Origin: Chlamydia suis
GTDB taxonomy: Bacteria > Chlamydiota > Chlamydiia > Chlamydiales > Chlamydiaceae
Direction of reading: 5' to 3'
DNA: 64,000 nucleotides
Assembly (NCBI RefSeq): GCF_900169085.1
Contig: NZ_LT821323.1
Location: forward strand, 372,001-436,000
The translations under genes were made by a program, and so were the position numbers. Positions within the stretch are counted from its first letter, which is position 1. Each line of letters starts with the position of its first letter. Positions 25,713 through 33,245 of this stretch are shown one piece after another. Below the pieces are notes generated by a model, which did no database searches, was not told where the DNA came from, and was given only the letters and a program-made list of their open reading frames with translations.

Positions 25713-28700
25713 CTACCAAGCTTCTTCACGAACTCTCCATACAAAACCTAGCTCCTCCAGCCTCGCTATCTTATCTTCTGCTAGCTTACCTTCCTTAAAA
25801 TCCGCTCTTTGAGTACTTACCCACGACGCAAGCTGAGGATTTTGAGGATACCTCTGGGGAACTTTACAATGACCACGCTCTCCTTGGAAGCGTTTCAACT
25901 CCAGAAAATTCTCCTCCCATCCTTCTTCAAGAACATCCCATACAAAACCTATCTCCTCCAACCTCTCTATCTTATCTTCGGAAAGCTTGCCTTTCTTAAA
26001 GGCATATCTTTGGGTACCTACCCAAGACCCAAGATCAGGATTTTGAGGATACCCCCTAGGAACTTTACAATGACCATGCTCTTCTTGGAAGCGTTTCAAC
26101 TCCAGAAAATTCTTCTCCCATTCTTCTTCAAGAACATCCCATACAAAACCTATCTCCTCCAGCCTCGCTATCCTATCTTCTGATAGCTTGCCTTCCTTAA
26201 AATCCACTCTTTGATTACTTACCCAAGACCCAAGATCAGGATTTTGAGGATACCTCTGGGGAACTTTACAGTGACCATGCTCTTCTTGGAAGCGTTTCAA
26301 CTCCAGAAAATTCTTCTCCCACGCTTCTTCAGTAACATCCCATACAAAACCTATCTCCTCCAGCCTCGCTATCCTACCTTCGGAAAGCTTGCCTTTCTTA
26401 AAATTTTTTCTTTGTACGCTTACCCAAGACCCAAGATCAGGATTTTCAGGATACCTATGAGGAACTTTACAATGACCATGCTCTTCTCGGAAGCGTTGCA
26501 ATTCCAGAAAATTCTTCTCCCACACTTCTTCAAAAACATCCCATACAAAACCTAGCTCTTCCAGCCTCGCTATCCGATCTTCCGATAGATCTCCTTTCTT
26601 AAAATCCACTCTTTGATTACTTACCCATGACGCAAGCTGAGGATTTTGAGGATACCTCTGAGGAACTTTACAGTGACCATGCTCTTCTCGGAAGCGTTGC
26701 AATTCCAGAAAATTCTCCTCCCACGCTTCTTTAAGAACTCTCCATACAAAACCTATCTCCTCCAGCCTCGCTATCCGATCTTCCGATAGATCTCCTTTCT
26801 TAAATTTTTCTCTTTGCACACATACCCAAACACCTAAGGAAGGATTTTGAGGACAGACACTAGGAACATTACAATGACCATGCTCTTCTTGGAAGCGTTT
26901 CAACTCCAGAAAATTCTTCTCCCATGATTCTTCAGTAACATCCCATACAAAACCTATCTCCTCCAACCTCTCTACCTTATCTTCGGAAAGCTTGCCTTTC
27001 TTAAAGGCATATCTTTGGGTACTTACCCAAACACCTAAGGAAGGATTTTGAGGATGCCTATGAGGAACATTACAATGACCGTGTTCCTCTAGGAAGCGTT
27101 GCAATTCCAGAAAATTCTCTTCCCACACTTCTTTAAGAACATCCCATACAAAACCTATCTCCTCCAACCTCTCTATCTTATCTTCTGCTAACTTCGCTGA
27201 CTTAAAATATTCTCTTTGATGTTTTACCCAAACACCCAAGGAAGGATTTTGAGGATAGACACTAGGAACATTACAATGACCTTGTTCCTCTCGGAAGCGT
27301 TTCAACTCCAGAAAATTCTCTTCCCACGCTTCTTCAGTAATATCCCATACAAAACCTAGCTCTTCCAGCCTCGCTATCCTATCTTCCGATAGATCTCCTT
27401 TCTTAAAATCCACTCTTTGCTTACTTACCCACGACGCAAGCTGAGGATTTTGAGGATACCTCTGGGGAACTTTACAATGGCCGTGTTCCTCTCGGAAGCG
27501 TTTCAACTCCAGAAAATTCTCTTCCCACGCTTCTTCAAGAACTCTCCATACAAAACCTATCTCCTCCAGCCTCGCTATCCTATCTTTTGCTAACTTACCT
27601 TTCTTAAAATTTTTTCTTTGATCACTTACCCACGACGCAAACTGAGGATTTTGAGGATATCCCTCAGGAACTTTACAGTGACCATGCTCTTCTTGGAAGC
27701 GTTTCAACTCCAGAAAATTCTCTTCCCACGCTTCTTCAAGAACATCCCATACAAAACCTATCTCTTCCAGCCTTGCTATCTTATCTTCTGAAAGCTTGCC
27801 TTTCTTAAAGACATATCTTTGGGTACTTACCCAAACACCTAAGGAAGGATTTTGAGGATGCCCCTTAGGAACTTTACAATGGCCGTGTTCCTCTAGGAAG
27901 TCTAATAAAGCTCCAAACTGTTCGCACCACCCATCAGATATTTGCTTAATTACCTTCCTATTAAAAATAGGTAATATTTTTGGAGTGAGGGAATTAGCAA
28001 ATTCTGCACCATCTATAGGAAGGGCATCATTTAAGATAACCGTAACTTTATCTAAAAGTTTAGCAGGATTTTTAAGTCTGCCTCTTCCCATTTCTATACG
28101 TAAATTATCTAATTGCTCAGATACCATATCATCATGTGTCTTCAAGGCTTTGAGCACATTCCAAACAGGACTAAAACAAGAATCTTCAAAAGCTTGTTCG
28201 ATATTATCTTCATCCATAAGATCGATATCGGCATCCAAGAGAACAGGTACTATTATGTAACCTTTTTCTTTGTTAGGAGCTTGTCTGATCGCCCTTCCGA
28301 CAGCTTGAATAATCTCTATATGAGAACCTTTAGGATCCACAAAAGCGATCCCATTCAGAATAGGAAGATCAACTCCTTCTGATAAGCAATGCACATTCGC
28401 TATAACAGACACTTCTTTTGTAAGTTTAAAGTCTCTTAAAATATTGGCCCGGTGGCCATGAGTCATATAGCCAAAGATACAGCTAGTGTTTATTTTCTCA
28501 GGTCGTTGGTTTTGATCAATCTTCTCAAGAGCTGCTTCAAAGGTATCGGCAAACTTCTTGGCATCAGCCGTGCGACTATGATAGGAAATCGTGCGCTGAA
28601 GATGATATTGTTTCATAGTTTTAGCTATGAGAATCTGACTAGCAAGGGTTCTTGCATCATTTCCCTGATCGGAAATTTCCTCACCTATTCCTTCGCCTTG

Positions 28701-29957
28701 GACAAATGTTCCCTCTTCAGCATACTTACGATACTGGGCATGACTCATTAAAGGAATCACCACTTCATAGTCACAGAGTAAGTCTTTATCAATAGCTTGA
28801 GAGAAGGGAAGTTGGTAAAATAAAGGCCCAAATTTCTCATCATCATCCATTGAAATGATCTCAAACCCTTGATTTTTAGACCGAGTCTTTACCTCAGTAG
28901 AATAAATCCGTGGGGTAGCCGTCATGAACAATCTGCGCCGAGTTCTTAATCTATGGACAGTAGAAAAAGCGGTTTCTACTTTCCCTGCACAACGGTGCGC
29001 TTCATCTGCTAGAACAAGATCAAAGATTAAGTCCTTCTCTCTCTCGCAAGCTTCGAATAATTTAGGAGAAGACTGATACGTAGAAAAAATAATTTTTGGA
29101 ACATCTGGTTCTTTTTTCAACAATTCCAGAATTCTTGTTGGATCCGTCGTTACTGGAAACCCCAGCTCAGAAACAGACATCCCCTCATCATCGAACTTTC
29201 TTTTTTTACCAACAGTATCGTCTGAGCAAACAAAAATGGGACGAAATGTGTAGAAATCAGAGTTATTCGCCCATTCACGAAACATCTGATCAACTAGCGC
29301 AATCGAAGGAACTAGAACAAGTGTGTACTTACATTGCAGTTTCTGAACGACCCATAATCCAACAAGAGATTTCCCTGTGCCACAAGCCATATAAATACGG
29401 CCTTTATCATGTGTCGCAAACCCCTCCTCAATAGCACAAATCGCTTCTTCTTGATAAAACCTAGGAGTTTTAAGTTGTGGTCTAAGCAGAGATATTCGGG
29501 AGTTTCTCCATCTATCGAATTCCTCCACTGTGAGATATTGTGAGCTAACATTTCCTTGGCTATTAATTTCGAACTTACAAGACATGCTGAGAGGCGCTGT
29601 ATGAAGCAGCAACCGCAATGAAAAACGTGCTCGTAAAGATTCATCGACCTTGGCAGAAAAGGAGAGAAATGAGTCTATATCTCTCCGTTGAATACTGGAT
29701 TGTGGGTCATAACATTTACACTGGATTGCCCAAAACTCTCCTGTATAAGTTTCTGCAACAAGATCGATACCACGGTCTTTTGTATCTTGTTGCAGATTAA
29801 GTTTCCGCTTGATCTCCATTGGACAATCTGCTTGAAGCCAAACTTCCTTTAACTCAAGTTTGTACTTAGGATCACATTCTAAAAGCCACTTACAATACTT
29901 CTCAAATTCCTTTCCCTGCTCCTGTACTGTAAGAATGGAAAAACTTTTATGACTCAT
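25713..29957 (-). CDS. Mrr-like nuclease / SF2 helicase with 11 helicase-associated repeats
   Basis: A 1414-aa protein. Residues about 10-110 look like a PD-(D/E)xK nuclease of the Mrr type: RGIDLVAE, then AIQCKCYD about 10 residues on. Residues about 160-560 are a superfamily 2 helicase: Walker A CGTGKSLVG near 188, LADEAHRC near 319, ATPRIYS near 345, and QAVGRAIRQ near 555. Residues about 678-1414 are eleven tandem 67-residue repeats (core HGHCKVP...WVSxQR...RIARLEEIGFVW), which I assign to the helicase-associated domain family (PF03457, from memory). The set resembles restriction or defence helicases, but no methyltransferase or specificity gene is nearby. It sits after tRNA-Met where C. 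trachomatis has trpC, as I recall, and is flanked by relic frames, so it is probably acquired DNA. The frame is intact. Substrate and function are unknown. Confidence 0.9.
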   Translation of the reverse strand: MSHKSFSILTVQEQGKEFEKYCKWLLECDPKYKLELKEVWLQADCPMEIKRKLNLQQDTKDRGIDLVAETYTGEFWAIQCKCYDPQSSIQRRDIDSFLSFSAKVDESLRARFSLRLLLHTAPLSMSCKFEINSQGNVSSQYLTVEEFDRWRNSRISLLRPQLKTPRFYQEEAICAIEEGFATHDKGRIYMACGTGKSLVGLWVVQKLQCKYTLVLVPSIALVDQMFREWANNSDFYTFRPIFVCSDDTVGKKRKFDDEGMSVSELGFPVTTDPTRILELLKKEPDVPKIIFSTYQSSPKLFEACEREKDLIFDLVLADEAHRCAGKVETAFSTVHRLRTRRRLFMTATPRIYSTEVKTRSKNQGFEIISMDDDEKFGPLFYQLPFSQAIDKDLLCDYEVVIPLMSHAQYRKYAEEGTFVQGEGIGEEISDQGNDARTLASQILIAKTMKQYHLQRTISYHSRTADAKKFADTFEAALEKIDQNQRPEKINTSCIFGYMTHGHRANILRDFKLTKEVSVIANVHCLSEGVDLPILNGIAFVDPKGSHIEIIQAVGRAIRQAPNKEKGYIIVPVLLDADIDLMDEDNIEQAFEDSCFSPVWNVLKALKTHDDMVSEQLDNLRIEMGRGRLKNPAKLLDKVTVILNDALPIDGAEFANSLTPKILPIFNRKVIKQISDGWCEQFGALLDFLEEHGHCKVPKGHPQNPSLGVWVSTQRYVFKKGKLSEDKIARLEEIGFVWDVLEEAWEENFLELKRFQEEHGHCKVPEGYPQNPQFASWVSDQRKNFKKGKLAKDRIARLEEIGFVWRVLEEAWEENFLELKRFREEHGHCKVPQRYPQNPQLASWVSKQRVDFKKGDLSEDRIARLEELGFVWDITEEAWEENFLELKRFREEQGHCNVPSVYPQNPSLGVWVKHQREYFKSAKLAEDKIERLEEIGFVWDVLKEVWEENFLELQRFLEEHGHCNVPHRHPQNPSLGVWVSTQRYAFKKGKLSEDKVERLEEIGFVWDVTEESWEKNFLELKRFQEEHGHCNVPSVCPQNPSLGVWVCVQREKFKKGDLSEDRIARLEEIGFVWRVLKEAWEENFLELQRFREEHGHCKVPQRYPQNPQLASWVSNQRVDFKKGDLSEDRIARLEELGFVWDVFEEVWEKNFLELQRFREEHGHCKVPHRYPENPDLGSWVSVQRKNFKKGKLSEGRIARLEEIGFVWDVTEEAWEKNFLELKRFQEEHGHCKVPQRYPQNPDLGSWVSNQRVDFKEGKLSEDRIARLEEIGFVWDVLEEEWEKNFLELKRFQEEHGHCKVPRGYPQNPDLGSWVGTQRYAFKKGKLSEDKIERLEEIGFVWDVLEEGWEENFLELKRFQGERGHCKVPQRYPQNPQLASWVSTQRADFKEGKLAEDKIARLEELGFVWRVREEAW
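25716..27926 (-). repeat. Tandem 201-bp coding repeat array, 11 units
   Basis: Eleven in-frame repeats of 67 codons in the C-terminal half of the helicase gene. Each unit begins ENFLELKRF or similar, has the fixed HGHCKVP or GHCNVP block, WV and QR in the middle, and ends LEEIGFVW plus a seven-residue linker ending in W. Units differ mainly at residues 21-23, 28-31, 34-35 and 38-39. Some combinations recur (QRY with QLAS and VD in units 3 and 7; SLGV in units 1, 4, 5 and 6; DLGS in units 8, 9 and 10), so local duplication and shuffling are likely. Confidence 0.93.
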
Positions 29958-30376
29958 AATTCTATATCATTAACGCAGAAACTCCATCATTTTGGGGAAA
30001 TTTCGCTTAAAACCCTCCTTTCCCCGCTGCTTCAACGGTAGAGTTTTCGACTCAACTATTTTGACTATTAAACTATGGGGAAACGTAACTACTCTAAAGA
30101 AGTTTTACAGCCTATTCCCCCTATGTGATTGGCTATAAAGCCGAGGTTGGGGAAATGGTAGGGAAAACTAACGATTATCAGCAACTAAAGAGAAAGTTTG
30201 ATACTCAGAAACTTATGAACAAGAAATAAAATAAAGAAAATTAGCTAGCGCATCCGAAAGATTTATATCAAATCAATAAAAAATAAATCGGATAAAATCA
30301 GCTCCTCTTGCAAGAAATCGAATATTACGCTTTGATCTACTCTACGAAATGAGTGCACAAGTTATTCAGGAATTCC
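29958..30376. other. Gene-poor junction between the helicase gene and tpiA
   Basis: About 420 nt between divergent genes. It must contain the promoters of both. It includes two overlapping short open frames at 30075-30229 that look like a frameshifted relic (entered separately). The sequence near 30230-30340 is very AT-rich. No terminator or attachment site is evident. Confidence 0.55.
30075..30229 (+). pseudogene. Frameshifted short gene relic
   Basis: Frame 1 starts ATG at 30075 (MGKRNYSKEVLQPIPPM, then TGA). A second frame, open from 30098 to 30229, reads SPYVIGYKAEVGEMVGKTND and ends FDTQKLMNKK. Joined by one frameshift they give a basic peptide of about 50 residues. I do not recognise the family; a transposase-like start (KRNYSKE) is a weak possibility. 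Confidence 0.3.
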
Positions 30377-31201
30377 ATGCTTACAAATAAAGAAATTTCT
30401 ACAGAATCCTCTCCTACTTGGTCTAATCTCCTCCCTTCTGAGACATCGAAACAATTTGTTTTTGGCAACTGGAAAATGAACAAAACTCTTTCCGAAGCTC
30501 AAGCTTTTTTCAAAAATTTTGTTTCTAATGAAATACTCTCTAATCCAAAAATCGTTACAGGGATTATACCCCCGTTCACAATTCTGTCTGCCTGTCAACA
30601 AATCATAAAGAATACCCCTATCCGTTTAGGAGCCCAAACTTTACACGAGGTGGATTCAGGAGCATTTACTGGGGAAATTTCGGCTCCAATGCTCAAAGAT
30701 ATCGGCGTCGATTTCGTCCTCATTGGGCATTCGGAAAGACGGCACGTCTTCCACGAACAAAATGAAGCTCTTGCAGAAAAACTCCTAGCATCTATTCGCA
30801 ACCACATCGTTCCGGTTCTTTGCATCGGAGAAACCCTAGCAGAACAAGAGGCCGGAGCAACTCAAGATATTCTTTTAGAACAACTCACTGTAGGGTTATC
30901 TCTGCTTCCAGAAAAAGCCCCTTTCATTCTCGCTTACGAGCCTGTCTGGGCTATCGGCACAGGGAAAGTGGCAAATCCTGACCTCGTTCAAGAAACTCAT
31001 GCTTTTTGCAGGAACGCCGTCAAAAATTTAGTGTCTAAAGACACTGCCGATCGCACTCCCATTCTTTACGGAGGATCTGTAAAAGCTGATAATGCTCATG
31101 CATTAACCCTCTGTCCAGATGTCAATGGTCTTCTAGTTGGAGGAGCTTCTTTATCTCCGGAGAGTTTTCTTGCTATTATACAACAGGTCGCTATCTCATA
31201 A
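30377..31201 (+). CDS. tpiA: Triosephosphate isomerase
   Basis: Glycolytic enzyme interconverting dihydroxyacetone phosphate and glyceraldehyde 3-phosphate. I chose the ATG at 30377 (MLTNKEISTESSPTWSNLLP), which has AGGAA 4-5 nt upstream, giving 274 aa; the frame is open to 30353. The N-terminal 25 residues are an extension over the usual 250-aa enzyme. Motifs: FGNWKMN (substrate Lys), LIGHSERR (catalytic His), AYEPVWAIGTGK (catalytic Glu), YGGSV and GLLVGGASL (phosphate binding). It is followed 12 nt later by xseA. Confidence 0.97.
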   Translation: MLTNKEISTESSPTWSNLLPSETSKQFVFGNWKMNKTLSEAQAFFKNFVSNEILSNPKIVTGIIPPFTILSACQQIIKNTPIRLGAQTLHEVDSGAFTGEISAPMLKDIGVDFVLIGHSERRHVFHEQNEALAEKLLASIRNHIVPVLCIGETLAEQEAGATQDILLEQLTVGLSLLPEKAPFILAYEPVWAIGTGKVANPDLVQETHAFCRNAVKNLVSKDTADRTPILYGGSVKADNAHALTLCPDVNGLLVGGASLSPESFLAIIQQVAIS

Positions 31202-31213
31202 ATCTACTTACCT

Positions 31214-32764
31214 ATGTCGATAACATCTCCTCCTGTAGAAGTTTCTGTTCTCACAGATTCCGTTAAGAATCTTCTGGAAAACCATTTCCTTCGCGTAGTG
31301 GTTAAAGGAGAACTCAGTAACGTCTCCTTGCAAACAAGCGGCCATCTCTATTTTGCAATTAAAGATAGCAAGGCCGTTCTCAATGGGGCCTTTTTTCATT
31401 TCCGAAGCAAACATTTTGATCGTAGGCCCAAAGACGGGGATTACGTAATTCTTCATGGCAAACTTACTGTTTATGCCCCACGAGGGCAGTATCAGATCGT
31501 AGCCTATGCGCTCACCTTTGCAGGAGAAGGAAATTTATTATTGCAATTTGAAGAACGTAAGCAACGCCTTGCCGCAGAAGGATATTTTGATCCCAAACGC
31601 AAACAACAGCTTCCCCCTGGAGCTCGAACCATAGGCGTTATCACGAGCCCCTCAGGAGCTGTAATTCAAGACATCTTACGAGTTCTTTCTCGGCGCTGTC
31701 ATCAATTTCAAGTGATTCTATACCCGGTCACAGTGCAAGGCCCAACTGCAGCCCAAGAAATTGTTCGAGCGATCCAAGTACTTAATCAAGAAAACCTAGG
31801 CATTGACACGCTGATCATTGCCCGTGGAGGTGGAAGCATCGAAGATCTATGGGCTTTTAACGAAGAAATCCTAGTCAAAGCGGTTGCAGCAAGCGCGATT
31901 CCCATTATTTCTGCAGTTGGACACGAAACTGATTTCACCCTTTGTGACTTCGCCGCAGATGTTCGCGCTCCAACGCCCTCTGCAGCAGCGGAAATTGTGT
32001 GTAAAAGTAGCGAATACTATCATCAAGAGCTTCAAAATTTACTTCGCCACCTCTCCTCTCACGCAAGACAATTCCTTGCTGCAAAAAAAAATCTTCTCTC
32101 TCATTGGAGAAAAAATCTGGCTGCACCAGATTTCTATCATACAGCACAACAAACTCTAGATTACATCCACTTATCTATAAAAAGAACTATGGATGTTAAG
32201 CTTGCGCAGTATAAACAGCTTTTTGCTCAATACAAGCGCTGGCTAAAGAGCGATATTTTCATCCGCATAGAAAAACTTTTAGCCGATTTCAAACAGACTA
32301 TCGACCTTTCTATCAAAAATAAACTTTATTCACACAAAAACTCCCTACATCAACTCTATACCTCTCGTTTTAAAAACGAACTCTCCCGTTTACAATACCA
32401 CACTCAACACTCAAAACTGGTTTTAAGCCAGCTTTCCCGTAAACTACACTTGGCGATGGCCAATGCACAAGAAGCCAGGATGCAACAGCTTTCTCGCTCA
32501 CAAGAGGAGCTTTCTTTCTCGATACAACAAGCTTTAAGCAAGGCTAGGGAACGCTGTCATGCTATACAAGAACAGGCCGCTTCCTTAAATCCAAAAAATG
32601 TTTTGAAACGGGGCTTTGCCCAGCTCTTTGACTTTAATAAACACTCTGTTATCATTTCGGCTGCGGCTCTTAAACAGAGAGATCTTGTACGCGTCCGCCT
32701 TCAAGATGGTGAGGCAATTTTATCAGTAAAAGAAGTTTGGCTAAACAATGACAAACAAGGCTAA
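31214..32764 (+). CDS. xseA: Exodeoxyribonuclease VII large subunit
   Basis: Catalytic subunit of exonuclease VII, which degrades single-stranded DNA in both directions. It is 516 aa, slightly longer than E. coli XseA. An N-terminal OB-fold ([20 protein letters not shown]) is followed by the catalytic core with [32 protein letters not shown] and the [18 protein letters not shown] block. A long helical region follows, and a C-terminal segment with [14 protein letters not shown]. Its 3' end overlaps xseB by 17 nt, consistent with coupled synthesis. Confidence 0.96.
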   Translation: MSITSPPVEVSVLTDSVKNLLENHFLRVVVKGELSNVSLQTSGHLYFAIKDSKAVLNGAFFHFRSKHFDRRPKDGDYVILHGKLTVYAPRGQYQIVAYALTFAGEGNLLLQFEERKQRLAAEGYFDPKRKQQLPPGARTIGVITSPSGAVIQDILRVLSRRCHQFQVILYPVTVQGPTAAQEIVRAIQVLNQENLGIDTLIIARGGGSIEDLWAFNEEILVKAVAASAIPIISAVGHETDFTLCDFAADVRAPTPSAAAEIVCKSSEYYHQELQNLLRHLSSHARQFLAAKKNLLSHWRKNLAAPDFYHTAQQTLDYIHLSIKRTMDVKLAQYKQLFAQYKRWLKSDIFIRIEKLLADFKQTIDLSIKNKLYSHKNSLHQLYTSRFKNELSRLQYHTQHSKLVLSQLSRKLHLAMANAQEARMQQLSRSQEELSFSIQQALSKARERCHAIQEQAASLNPKNVLKRGFAQLFDFNKHSVIISAAALKQRDLVRVRLQDGEAILSVKEVWLNNDKQG

Positions 32765-32966
32765 AAATATAGAAAAAGTTCCTTTTGAAGACGCAATGAA
32801 ACGCTTGGAAGAGATTACAGATCTCATGAACCAGCCGACAACGTCTTTAGAGACTTCACTAGCCCTATATGAAGAAGCCGATCAGTTAATGCGTATATGT
32901 GAATCCCGCATTCAAGAAGTCGAAGCTCGTATTAAGCAACTTTCCGATCAACGGAGCGAGTCATAG
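32748..32966 (+). CDS. xseB: Exodeoxyribonuclease VII small subunit
   Basis: Small subunit that wraps the XseA coiled-coil arm. The 72-aa product has the family pattern: [20 protein letters not shown], then [19 protein letters not shown] and a helical tail. It overlaps the xseA 3' end by 17 nt in another frame and lies 6 nt before the following small ORF. Confidence 0.95.
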   Translation: MTNKAKNIEKVPFEDAMKRLEEITDLMNQPTTSLETSLALYEEADQLMRICESRIQEVEARIKQLSDQRSES

Positions 32967-32972
32967 CCAGCT

Positions 32973-33245
32973 ATGCAGGAAGCCTTCGTTCCCGACGCAA
33001 GTCCTTTAGATCAGATCATACAACGCCTTCTTGGCTTACAAGAGGAACTCGATGGCAGCCATTCTATGGAGGCCATCTTGGCTATCTATGAAGAGATGTT
33101 TTCTCTAATTCGCCAAGGCGAAATGCATTTAAATCGTATCGATCAGCAAAGTTTTCAACTACAATTAAACCCAGACGGTTCTATTGTTAAGGATTCTTCG
33201 GGACAACCCATCATGCAGCCCTTTATCGCAAGGGAGCCTGTATGA
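32973..33245 (+). CDS. Small hypothetical protein between xseB and dxs, 90 aa
   Basis: A 90-aa protein of unknown function starting MQEAFVPDASPLDQIIQRLL. The first 60 residues are two acidic amphipathic helices loosely like XseB. The C-terminus reads LNPDGSIVKDSSGQPIMQPF. It is packed tightly between xseB (6 nt) and dxs (4-nt ATGA overlap), which argues that it is translated. No membrane segment or signal. Confidence 0.7.
   Translation: MQEAFVPDASPLDQIIQRLLGLQEELDGSHSMEAILAIYEEMFSLIRQGEMHLNRIDQQSFQLQLNPDGSIVKDSSGQPIMQPFIAREPV

Noticed and set aside
25809-26555. Plus-strand ORFs of 124 and 114 aa antisense to the helicase repeats
   Set aside because: They repeat with the same 201-bp period as the HA array and have no start signals; they are antisense shadows of the coding repeats.
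25716-27926. Regular repeats as a CRISPR array
   Set aside because: The unit is 201 bp, fully coding and in one frame, without unique spacers or cas genes.
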